Assembly: GCF_963678975.1 (NCBI RefSeq)
Contig: NC_089275.1
Span: forward strand, 49,525,363 to 49,589,362
Origin: Dysidea avara
Lineage: Eukaryota > Porifera > Demospongiae > Dictyoceratida > Dysideidae
Length of the DNA: 64,000 nt
Reading direction: 5' to 3'
In this document: in pieces, positions 47,402 to 59,000 of the stretch
Layout of the letters: every line of letters starts with the position of its first letter
Position numbering within the stretch: the first letter of the stretch is position 1
Position numbers and translations under genes: made by a program
Notes under the pieces: generated by a model
Databases searched by the model: none
Seen by the model: the letters and a program-made list of their open reading frames with translations, nothing else
Told to the model about the DNA's origin: nothing

Positions 47402-50400
47402 CTATTGCATCTTCTGCTTCATCCTGATCACTGCCATTCTTAAATTACTCAGTACTCTGAGTGTGATCTTTGCTATTAACCAGTCTGGTAGTATGGAGAA
47501 TGGTATTACCTGTGAGATAATATGACATCACAATCACCAGAATAACTACATACACATTACAAGTAAACAGTAACTTAAATTATGCTTAGAATGCACCAGT
47601 GTACAAATTCAGGAGGAGACTAAGTCAGAATGATACATTCTTAGGAGTATAACTGAAAGCAAAAGCCACTTAACATCTGATATACTCTAATAAAACAGTC
47701 AGCACATTTACATGTTTGTATAAAAGAAATGTAAAAGTTACCATTAGCAGGGATTAAATCTCTTACCTCTCAATCTATACGTCTCACTACTCTACCACCC
47801 TATTAGCCTCAGCGCATAATTTTAACCAGCTTTGTACATACCAGTAAATTTCAACTCACCTTACTGGTAGCTCCACGCATGCTTACAAACAGTATCACAC
47901 ACATTCCAATAATAAAGTGGGTGTGGATCACAAAAATCTGGTCCACCACAAGAATGCAGATTGGCTCGTACAATAACTGTCAATTAGTTCCATGTAAGCC
48001 TGCAGATAGTAATGGGATGGGTTCATGTATATTGTAATACTACTCATAATGGGCATGGCTTCAAAAAAGAGCTTGGCTGCAGCAGGACTAGACTATGATG
48101 CATTAACATGCTTCCACACCATCTAATCAATTACACGATCCGATCCATATCAGACCCAGATAATCTATAAACTGGACAAAATGTGATCCAGTTGACTCGG
48201 ATGACCCAAACTAGTCTCAACACTATTGTTTACTACTTCATAATGTTTAACTATCATTGATGCTTGCAGGTTACATGCCTTCATCAGACTATATGTATGT
48301 CACACAGTACACTGGTACACTATAGTTATAGTACACTGGTACACTATAGTTATAGTACACTGGTACACTATAGTTATAGTACACTGGTACATTATAGTTA
48401 TAGTACACACACACACTCAGCACACATGGATACTCACTTGTAAAGCATGTGATAAAGTACCAAATGTTCTGTTCTGTATCCCGACTGTTGCCAGGGCATC
48501 ACAAACAAACTTTTTAGGAGCAGGTACTGTGAAAGAAGATTGTTGGATTCCTGACAGTTTCGTGGCAACAAAGAATGGCATGACACTCTACAGTGAAGGG
48601 TATAATTATGACATCACCCCATACAGCTCACATGATCCCACCTGTACTATTATTCCTTTATCAGAGTACTCATAACGAAGAGCTGTACTGAAGTAGTCCA
48701 TGAAAATCTGACCAATGAAATGTGATGATGACAAGTGTTACATCACACCACCCCTTGTTACCTTGGTAGCACAGTATATGTTCATTAAAGGAATAGGGCT
48801 GAGAGCAGTAGCTGATGAAACGTTAACTACAATACCCTTCTTTCTACAGTAAACAAATCATCATAATATTATACTGTGGGGACTACTACAAGTCATTTCA
48901 ATGTTAGTAGCAGTTATCTAGACCAAAACAATTAATGGTTTAACATTTAAAAGTGTTAGAAAAAGTTTTTAATGATGTTAATGAAATATGTAACATTACT
49001 AACTCCACAAAAAAAAAAAACTGTGATAAACCTGAAATATCAAAAATGAGATATGATTACTCATCAGTAGCATCATTTTAAAGATTGATCCCTATTATAC
49101 CATGTGAACTGATGTGTAAATATACTTTTCTCTCAATGACTTCTTTGTTGCCTAGAGGAAATAATCAAAGAAGTTTTAGCTAATCTCTTGGAGTTATGGT
49201 GATTGATAGCAGATTGTACAGTGACCATACTCAACTGGTAACATGGCCTTAAGGTGTTAGTACTGATGGTCATACTCAATGGTGAAGTTAGCTGGTACTT
49301 ATCTTGTGTTATTTGGAACAGAGCTACAAAATCCAGTAATAAACATCAGCACCATGTGAATGCAATTAATTTATTGTACTTGTGGAGAAGTGCCAAAGCA
49401 TTCAATAGAACAATCACTTTACCATTCATTGATGAAGTGACAAATGCAACCATTAACAGTGGCAATTCTAGTCCTGAAATATGATGGCAGAAAATAAACT
49501 TTATTGTAAGGATGTGAATTTCAAGAGGTTAACTGCAAGAGTTTTGAAATTTAAAGGCTTGAAAATGGTGCTTAAAATGCTAAAATGAACAATGCCAATT
49601 TGTACTACAACTTTTCCCCACAAAATGTATTTTTCAAATGGCCCCCTCTATTTGCCTATGACCAATAACAGTCTCACCTGTCAACCATACCAGGCATCAC
49701 TATCTTAGTCATCTGTGATTTAATAAATACATCCAATCAAATCACATATGGTGAGCCACAACCCACCATCACAGTAGATGTCATGTTGACATTGATCAAT
49801 TGCCATAGCTTCTCTTCTGGCACGTTGAGGAAGTAGTCTGGCATGTCATAAGCAACGCCAACATTATTAATGAGTATTCCAATCTCCATTCCAGATAATT
49901 GTGAACTAATTTCATCATAGATGTCAGTTTTGCTGAAGTCAGCAATCACAATCCTCACTTCCACATTGAACTGGTCTACTGTAACCATGGAAATGGATTA
50001 TGTGACCTAATTTTAGAAAACCGTTGATATCCGCACAATTTTCAAAATGTATTTTATTTGTTCTTTGTTTTCTACAGGGACAGAGGAATGGACTAGCTAA
50101 GTTTCAGCTTCCTAAGTTAAGCAGCGTTGGAAATACAGCACTAGACAGCCAGACGAGCAAATAAATTGATATGTACAGAAGCTATCGAGAAAAGAATCTA
50201 CAGGTGCTTACATAAACCATCATAACTTACTGATACAACGACGTACGGAATTGAATCTTTGTTCATTGTGTTCGCCATGCATTTGTGCATCCACCAAGGT
50301 ATAGTTTTTCCCCAGGCATGCTTCTGTGTTCGAGAAGGAAGGCAAGTTCACTGAAAAATGATCGTCGGTAAATTCTTTCATCACCACAACGTAAACAAAT

Positions 50401-53400
50401 GTTTCTAACTTTGAAATCCTTTCATGTATGGAGATGAAACAAAGATTTTTGTACTCCCTATGAACAGGCAAACACGATGATTCCCAGGATTTATCCATTG
50501 GAGGCTTAATTCGCCCACCAGTGAGGTAATGAAAACTTGCATAATTTTTTTTTCTGGAGTTTGCATTTTTTACCCATAGTTTTTAAATGCGTTTTATTAC
50601 AAAAGTACTATTGTGGGAATATCAACGGTTTTCCAAAATTTGGCCACATATAGTTTATACAACACACATAGGGATTAATACAAAAGGACTGACATCATTA
50701 CTATAATTAACAGGGTAGTGTCTTCATTACTATAGTCCATGTAATGAGCAGGGCAGTGTCGGCTTCTGACCTGCTATGGTTATTTTGGTCAACATGTAGC
50801 TTTTGTTTACCTAATATAACATTCAAGTAATTATTATACTGCTGAAATCACTATAATCTGAAAGGGTTTAATTTTCAAGAGATAGGTTTTTGGGGGAGGG
50901 GCATGCCTCTAGACCCCCTAGATTGGCATGCTTTATGTACATGCTAGTGTGCCTTACACCTATAACCCGGCTATATTATCTAGCTATAGTGTCATGTAGT
51001 TAGGCTCTGGCATCACCAAAAGTCTGGCTACACCCCTAATCTGTGATTTACGTATCTTGTACATATGGTACTGCCCAAGTGCAACGTCACACTCGCTCGC
51101 ATGCATAACCTTGCTCGAGATTTTAAAAATCGCTAATTAAGGGGCGTGGCAATTGTTTTGCTCGTGATTCTTGTGAGTGAAACAGCTGCCATGCTGTCTC
51201 ATGAGCGAAACAATTGCCACATCCCTTAATAATGATTTTCAAAAATCCCAAGCAAAGTTGTGCGTGTGAGCGAGTGTGACGTTGTGTTTTGGCAGTACCA
51301 TACAAAGTAATTTTATTTTACACCATGGTCAAGATGACTGCTGGTGTGTTTTACATGTTGTTATCATTGTAACAGGCAACATAGCAGCTGAAAAAATGAA
51401 ATGGTAGCTTATGGAATTTATTAGAGTTTCTATATCTCAGTTTATAGGGTTAAAACTCATGAACAGCTCTCACATGTTTGGAAACAATTGGTACAGTATA
51501 GTAAGAGACACAAATGTGGCTTTGTTTGATTATTCCTTTAAAAGACCAAGGTTCTTTAATCCCCAGCCCTTCCCTCCTAAATAAACACTAGACCTTTCTG
51601 ATCTCTATTATAGTACTATATACACTCACAAATTTCCTTCTCTACTGCTCTCAACTTCTCAACTGACCGGGCCACCAACACAACATTAACTCCATGTTTT
51701 GCGAGCTAAAACAAACAAATACAATACCATGTAATATCCAGTCTGCTATTTCCTTCCAAGTATTTCACACTTGCATGCCCTAGCTGCTATTTCAATGAGT
51801 AGGGCTTTCAAATGACACTGAGCATTCATCATTAATTGGTAATCAATAAAATTAGGAGGCTTGAATTTAACTGAACTCTATATCATTGCAGTAAATAACA
51901 AATCTGGTACAATTCTTTGCATTAACAGAGTTTGAGAATATTTCTTTAATGAACTACATGACTGGTCTATTGTACACTAATATCTGGCCAGTAAGGAACT
52001 AGTGGGCCACATTAACTATATTATTGTCTCATTCACCGATAGCAACGTGGGCAGGCTGAACTAGAGATTTCATATGTCCAGCTAGTTACTAACATTATAA
52101 CTATACAATGGCAATTAATGCATTAGAGAAAACAGCAACGTGGAGATACTATTAACTAATCTGGCCTAATTCCCTACTTCTCTATACATGACTAGCTATG
52201 GATAATCACATGGAATGCAATATTTAGAAACAGCCATTATCCGGCCAAGTCTGTTATTCTTTTACTAGCCACAAAGGCAGAGAAAACAGTGAGGGGCAAG
52301 TCATGTGGGGTGGCTGTAAGTTACAAAGTATTTTAAAATCATTAACTGTACTTTAGTGTGCAAAGTGTGTGAGCACACTAGCATGCAAAGCATGCCAACA
52401 CTAGAGAGGCTGGGGCATGCCCCCCAAAGGAAAATTTTAAAATTTGAATGCTTTGAGAATCAATATGAGAGTGTTTGTACACGTGTACTTGTATACTCCT
52501 ATAATAATTATCATGGTAATGAATATCATTACAGTGGTGTAAGATACTAGATACATCAGTAAATGAAGGCATTTCTGACTCATTCTCTTGATTATGTTAT
52601 AGTTATATCCCGGTACGAGGGTGATATCATCCGAGTATATGGGATATAACTATTTTATATCCCAGTGCGCGGGAGTGCGCAGAAGTTTACGGATAGTAAA
52701 TTAAGTTCCGGTTTAAGTTCCTGTCACTGTGCTCAAGATTTCGTCTGAATTGTGTGGAGATTCTACTTCGTAGCTACAAGAGAGACCTTACATACTGCCT
52801 ACAAACTGTAGCGAAGGGCGGTGTTATGAAGCAGCGGTTCCAGGTACGATTCGCCTTCGTCAGAAGTTAGTATGGTGGTGTCGCGTGGTGTGCAAGAGAA
52901 AAATAAAGACCAACAAGTGGCTACCATAGTCCGAGATAGAACGATAAAGCTAGAGGAAGTTAGTTCTTCACCATAGTGACCGTTGGGAGTGATTGCTGGA
53001 GCGAAAATCGTCACGGACTATTCTTGACATTGTTAAACTATCGTATTGGTAACTTGTAGTGTTATTGTGTAAAGGATTAACAGTTTTCTTGTAAGATTTA
53101 GCTAGTTTTAAGTGCTGTATTGGTGTGTTTTGTATCAATATTTCCTTATTTGGCTCTTTGTTCCATTGGTAAACAATGCCATTCGCGGTTATTATGATGT
53201 CACGAAAGAGACTGAGTGGCTCCACAACAGGGTGATATGTTAGTTATCACCGGGTGATAACTAATATATCGTACAGTAGCAGCGCCGCTCTGTCTAGCTG
53301 TATGGTAGTTATAACCCAGCGTGGCGCTTTGATACTCCCACGCACTGGGATGTAAGTATAAATATATGTGTTAATGGAGACAGATTGAATTAATTGCATT

Positions 53401-54626
53401 AGCGGAATCAATTTATATGATTCTGCTGAATGCTCTATTAGAGTAGTTAGGTGACTAGCAAGAGTAAATTGCTATTAGAGTATCTCGATCTTGTGCACTC
53501 CCAGTACTAATTCATGCAGTATTCCATTCTTGCATAACCTTTTAACACAAATCCCCAAGGCAAAGCCATAAGTTGACTAATGAGTATAGCAATTGCTTTA
53601 CTTTAGCAACTGGACATTGGAAAACCTCCACTTTTTAAGTGAAGGGCCCTCTGCCTCCTCCCCCCCATTTCTCCACCCCTGACTAGCCATATAAGAGTAT
53701 CTGCCCATAAACAGTCTTGCCTGCCAGGCTGTATTGTCATTTGAATGGAAAACAGACAGTGATCTGCTATTGAATCATGAATAGTATGTATTCATAATGG
53801 AATTATTATTCATAGTACTGTCAGTAATGATGAAACGACTTACGATTGGTATTCACCCAACCATATATGGCAAAAGACAAAAATGAGTGTAGTACCTAGT
53901 AAGTATACAGGTGGCATAAGAAGGGGCTAGAGTTTCCCCAACTTTAAGATGAGAGGCAACAGAGCCCCTCAAAAAATTACTTTGTGTGGTGTCACCAGAT
54001 TTAATCTCACAGTACTTATCATGGAGTTTCCAAAATTTTCAGTGCGTGGGTACCAGATTCCTCTAAAAGGAGCAAGCTTTGCACACCGCTGTAATCACTG
54101 CAAGCTTGAACATGCCTCTATGTAATGGTGTCTAAGTTTGAGCCAACAACTTTGTGACCGGCACCTTCTTACACCTCTGTACATTAGTAGTGTAGGTCCT
54201 AAGCTTGCTGACTGGAACCATGTTGCAACATCATAATATTGGCTGGGTAGTATTACATCACTGAAATTTATTTATGGTTGAGTTTGTAAGGTTTGAGGTT
54301 AATTATAACCACCTCAATTACCGGTCAGACTACCTGCCAGACTCACTTGTATAGCATATTCCTTTCCAATGCCATCAGAAGCGCCAGTCACAACTATAAT
54401 AAGCGCGTATCATCAGCTGTAATATTACTAGTGGCTACTCACCAGCCCAGCCATAGGATTTGAGGTCAACTACACGAAATAGTCCAGCGAGGAAGAACGC
54501 TTTAGTACCACTCCATAATGATAGTAATAACCATATCATGAACCTCAACAAATAGAACACTCCCACTAGAAACACGATGTTCCGTATCGTCGGGGACTCG
54601 TACAACCACACCAATAACTGCAGCAT
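47402..54626 (-). CDS. HSD17B12-like: KAR-3: very-long-chain 3-oxoacyl-CoA reductase / 17-beta-HSD12-like
   Basis: Nine exons: 54443-54626, 54347-54393, 51630-51705, 49767-49978, 49678-49712, 48762-48843, 48642-48707, 48438-48587 and 47402-47509; 319 residues. A start two codons upstream (54632) is also possible; 54626 aligns with KAR-1. Hydrophobic N terminus, TGASDGIG at 64-71, NNVGVAYDMP from 140, VSSATALSPIP, then Tyr208 and Lys212 (YCATK). It is close to KAR-2 and KAR-4 in all exons. The C terminus MKQKMQ keeps Lys at -3 and -5 (KxKxx type ER retrieval signal). Introns 1, 4, 6 and 7 are 49-54 nt. Introns 2 and 3 hold transposons. No stops or frameshifts; probably functional. Confidence 0.92.
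47683..47815 (-). mobile_element. Possible tRNA-derived SINE head with adjoining motif
   Basis: On the minus strand GGGTGGTAGAGTAGTGAGAC (A-box-like) is followed by GAGATTTAATCCCTG (B-box-like) at SINE spacing. A partial dispersed motif (ACTCTAATAAAACAGTC) adjoins at 47684-47700. KAR-3 intron 8. Confidence 0.4.
48305..48410. repeat. 24-bp minisatellite
   Basis: Four to five units of TACACTATAGTTATAGTACA type, ending in a short (AC)n run, 28 bp from exon 8 of KAR-3. Confidence 0.9.
50001..50648. mobile_element. 648-bp TA-flanked element in KAR-3 intron 3 with an open frame
   Basis: The terminal repeats TGTGACCTAATTTTAGAAAA and TTTTCCAAAATTTGGCCACA are flanked by TA on both sides; the repeat continues as CCGTTGATAT. 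Inside, a minus-strand frame of 92 codons (50220-50498) starts MDKSWESSCLPVHREYKNLC and is higher in GC than its surroundings. It matches no transposase that I know and could be a captured host exon. The element begins 22 nt upstream of exon 4. Confidence 0.75.
50880..50990. mobile_element. Fragment of the 850-bp GGCGGATC family
   Basis: GGGGCATGCCTCTAGACCCC and the following GCATGCTT-type text match the inner part of 20736-21605. KAR-3 intron 3. Confidence 0.5.
51066..51300. mobile_element. 235-bp palindromic MITE
   Basis: 93-bp arms (TGGTACTGCCCAAGTGCAAC to GGCAGTACCA) flanked by TA duplications (51064-51065 and 51301-51302). The centre is AAACAGCTGCCATGCTGTCT. The 60-codon frame inside is a by-product. 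KAR-3 intron 3. Confidence 0.85.
52595..53380. mobile_element. Nested element with ATCCCAGTGCG inverted repeats
   Basis: TTATATCCCAGTGCGCGGGA near 52655 pairs with TCCCACGCACTGGGATGTAA near 53335. The subterminal palindromes GTTATATCCC-type (52605-52650) and GTTATCACC-type (53230-53270) suggest a foldback transposon. Its 580-bp interior shows no supported frame. Confidence 0.6.
53471..53490 (-). repeat. Dispersed motif pair, decayed
   Basis: GCTATTAGAGTATCTCGATC with the partner TGCTCTATTAGAGTAGTTAG at 53431, as in the related 844-bp element. Confidence 0.75.
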
Positions 54627-54896
54627 TATCATAGATGCAGAATCGACTCAATTACAACACAGGCCGGATATTGTATTTTAATCCAAGGTTCACATTTCCG
54701 GTTATCAGGTAAAGTACCTGGATCCGCCCCCTGATCAGAACCGGGTTCTATTTATACCGCAAAAAATAAAAATCAGTTCCGCTGAAACCCCCTCTGAAAA
54801 TTACTTGTATAGGAATGCCAAACTAGTTTAACTGACTGCAGCACAAATGTACAGAATAAATGGGAGCAGCTAGGGCAGCTACAGTGTAATAGGAAA

Positions 54897-55265
54897 CAGG
54901 GGCGGATCCAGACTTATGGAAAGGGGGTGGGGTGGGGGGTCAAAATGAACTCTGAGACACTACATTGTCTGGTTTGGTAAGGTAAGACCAAAAAGTCACA
55001 CTGAGCCAGCTGAAAATAACTGCCCACCTCACGACGTATTTATCACTGATAAAGTTTATTAGAATGACTGCTCTATTAGAGTATCTCGATCTTAATAAAG
55101 AATTTTGGAGGGGGGTCAGGAGCCCCTTTTGACCTCCCCCCTTTGGGAAACTTTAAAATCAGTGTGGGAGAAAGGGTATGCCCTTTATAAAGATCGAGAT
55201 ACTCTAATAGAGCAGTCAGACATGATGTATACAGTAGTCTAACTACTCTAATAGAACGTTCATAA
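54897..55265. mobile_element. GGCGGATC-ended element with an inverted motif pair
   Basis: Starts CAGGGGCGGATCCAG and shares ACTACATTGTCTGGTTTGGT with 4269. It contains two full dispersed motifs in inverted orientation (55066-55091 and 55192-55217) around 100 bp of G/C-run-rich DNA, and a third partial copy at 55241. The right end was not found. It lies between KAR-3 and KAR-4. Confidence 0.6.
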
Positions 55266-55654
55266 CAGAATGCAATTTTAAATGGATAATATTGAATAAG
55301 TTAGCTAGCACCTATCAATATCACTTAAATTGCAGAATTTAGATATGCATTTTTAGATCACTACAATAGCTGACCAATGATATAAAAGCATGATTGACAT
55401 TTTTTACCAGGAACCAAGCAGTGCTACCCATGAAATCATAAATTTCCAACATCCTAATATTCAAAATCTGTCAGCTACACCCCAGCACCCATAACTCACT
55501 ACCAGACCCGGAAACCTCATTGGAAAAATCCTTGACATACCAAGAGATAAACTCAAATCTAAACAAGCAAAGCTGGAAACTGCACATTATGGACAAGACA
55601 GAATGCCACTCATATTAGGTTGCAAGAACACAGCACAAGCTTTATATGTCTGCA

Positions 55655-55712
55655 GTATATCAATTGTACTGTATCAATTGTAGTGTATCAATTGTACTGT
55701 ATCAATTGTACT
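55655..55712. repeat. 15-bp minisatellite
   Basis: Four units of GTATCAATTGTACTG type. Confidence 0.9.
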
Positions 55713-55841
55713 GTCAGTGTTGACATGGGCTATAGGTACCGACTCATTATGATTACTATGTTAGCATGTTGTTATATCTTAATATCACACAGATAATAAT
55801 TATTATAACATTACACACAACCTAACACTAGTCATCAGTCA

Positions 55842-58800
55842 CTATTGCTTCTTCTGCTTCCTCCTAATTGCTGCCCTCCTCACATTACTCAACAATCTGA
55901 AGGTGACCTTTGTTATCAACCAGTCTGGTAGTATGGAGAATGGTACTGCCTGTGAGGTAATATACCACTGGGTTAACAACTAACACAAGTAAACACTGCA
56001 GTATTTAGACTCCATTTAAAATCAACTTAGTACATATAGGTGATGATGAAACAGAGGGAGCTAAGCAATACTCTGAACTACACAGATGTACTACTAACGT
56101 ACTCTAACAGGATGGTCAAACACTCTAATAGAGTAGTCAACACCCACAATGTGATAAACTATCAGTTGGGACCAGACACAGTTAACACTTACTGGGATTG
56201 GTAACAGAAGCATCTACGTCATTATTTGTATACAAAATCCTCAATGTTACGTCATAGCCTTTGATGTTATCCGCGTTTGGCCTTACTGCGTTGGTACAGA
56301 TAACTCACTTTCTGTACACATTTCACTTCAACTACTTCACTACGAGGTTGTATTACACACTAATGGAGCCATTAGACTGCAATATACTGAGGTAAAACGT
56401 TTCTGCTGGTTGTGAATTTCGTTTTTGTAACCGTGTCAGTTGAAAGCGCAGGTTGGACTCGATGAAAAATGGGCTTGTATCTTTTTCACCTGTGAGTATT
56501 TAAACTAATTTATATGCTGAGTGCATGTCTCATGGCCATGACTAATAAGTAGAGCCTACTTTATCCAGTGAAACTGCTCTGCTTTGTAGTAAGATGTACC
56601 AAAAGTAAGTGAAACACAAATCCCACGTGCACCCACTTCTGTTTCCAATCCCGGTAAGCGTTACTGTATCTATGCTGGGACTGAATCATTTACCTCAACT
56701 GGTGATCTTACCATATTCCAAGCCTTCTCCACCTTAAAGACACAAAAATAAACTGCTACAGCAGCTAAGATATTTGCAACACCCAAACTGTAGACAGAGC
56801 CAGAGACAGGGAAAATGTGGAGTTAAATAAATCCTCAAGCCATTTGTGGTGCTTCTGTACTAGCATGCTACAGGCTTGGACCTTCGAAGTCATAAAATCA
56901 ACTACACCGTCATTTTATCATTGTACATAATATTCTTGGGAGGTAAAATTTAAAGTTTTTATTCATCCAGATACTGTATGTGACCCATCTCAGCAAAACA
57001 CCACTATAGCTAACTGCCTTTTGACTAAAACTACTCACCATTATAAGGCCAACATTTTGTTTCATGTCACCCACCCACATGCCACTTTACCTACCACATT
57101 GGTAATTTAGAAATAGTTTTGTGTTAAAGATCAAGATTCTTTAATAGAGCAGTCAAGATCAAGATTCTTTAATAGAGCAGTCAAGATCAAGATTCTTTAA
57201 TAGAGCAGTCAAGATCAAGATTCTTTAATAGAGCAGTCAAGATCGAGATACTCTAATAGAGCAATCAGCAACTCTAGTATAACACTCAATTATTTTACTA
57301 CAGCCATTATCTATTTACTGGGAGACATTTTACTACTCCTCTAAAAGTGTTACTTTACTACTAAATTTCTTGGAGAGTGTTTTGTTGTTGTCTGTGACAC
57401 ATATGAAAAGTCCAATACTTGAAACATCTATCCTGTTGATTGAAACAAGTTGGCTGGTGGACAGTGCATTGTCATTTTGAAGGCTCATCAAAATAATGAA
57501 ATTTTAGTTATTAATAATTGCTGCCCTCACTACCTGGTTGTTCTCAAGGTGACGGAAAACAAGAAATCTTATTATGTTAGCCTAAGCTAAAACTTTCCTT
57601 GGATACTGTAGAGACAATAAAAAGACATTTCAAACTATGCAACAGGCAGTTACATTGCTGTACACACTACATTATACAATACACTCACCTGTAGAGCATG
57701 TGATAAAGTACCAAATGTTTTACTCTGCACTCCAATGGTTGCCAGGGCATCACATACATACTTTTTAGGGTTGGGTGCGGTGAAAGAAGATCGCCGGATT
57801 CCTGACAGTTTGGTTGCAACAAAAAATGGCAGGACACTCTACAGTGAAGGAAACCATGTCACCCCATACAGCTCGCATGATCCCCCACCTGTACTATTAT
57901 TCCTTTATCAGAGTACTCATAACGAAGAGCCGAACTGAAGTAGTCCATGAAAATCTGACCAATGAAATGTGATGATGACAACTGTTACATCATACAACCC
58001 CTCGTTACCTTGGTAGCAGCGTACACACCCAACAAAGGACTTGGATTGAGAGCAGAAGCTGACGACACATTGACTATAATACCTTTCTTCCTACATCATA
58101 GATTACCATGGAAATGAAAAAGGTTTGTATATAACATTCCAAACCAAACTATTTCATCAACACAAGTTATACATTCACTGGTATGTATGTAGTCAAGGAG
58201 TAAGCCTATTGGTTGTGAACCACAGAAGAAACCAATACACTATTGGGACTAGCGCATTACACAAGTAACTACTTAACTGTGTTGTTGTGAGATAGTGCAT
58301 GCCTTATTTGGGTTCTTGATCTAACACATTGGGATGTGAGGATTGTAGCAGCAGTAGAGCCGCAATTATCTGAACAACACTAGGATGGAGGTTAAATCAT
58401 CGCAGGAAAGATGTTTCATTATATTAAGTGTATTAGGATAATTGAAGAGAACACAGATATGTTAAAGCTTGAATAGAACCATAACTGTCCCCTTCACACA
58501 CACACACACAATAGCAAAAGCAAAGCCTACGGCTGCCATATGAAACACAGCTATTGCCGTCCAGTGAACCAGCACTGGGATTCCTGTGCACCACTCAGGC
58601 ACTTGAGACAAATCCTCCAGGGGTAGAGCTAGTAAACCACAGGAGGACTGTCCATATCTCACGGAGAGAGACGTTGCAGAACCCCAAGTTCCACAATGAC
58701 CCCAGACAAGGACAGCTGGCATTTCCTTTTTCCCAGTTAACACCAGGTACCCATTGATGTTACAGCTGGGTGGGTTGCTTCTCTAGATGACACCAGGCCA

Positions 58801-58944
58801 CCAGGTCCCCAATATACAGCTGGGTACACTGGAGCAATGTGAGTAAAGTTTCTTGCTCAAGGAAACAACAACAGCACCAAATTGACATAGCCGCGCATCA
58901 AACCTGAAACCTTTGGTTAGCAGGCCAATTCTTTAGCCACTTGG

Positions 58945-59000
<56 letters not shown>

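Larger units (their letters stand above)
52310..53688. mobile_element. Old 850-bp-family element split by a second element
   Basis: 52352-52460 and 53395-53688 match the two halves of 42292-43135, in that orientation, with strong divergence. The motif pair survives at 53430-53490. The intervening 52595-53380 is a different element. KAR-3 intron 2. Confidence 0.6.

Noticed and set aside
58462-58743. 93-codon minus-strand frame with hydrophobic stretches
   Set aside because: It falls entirely within the SINE body and its (TG)n tail.
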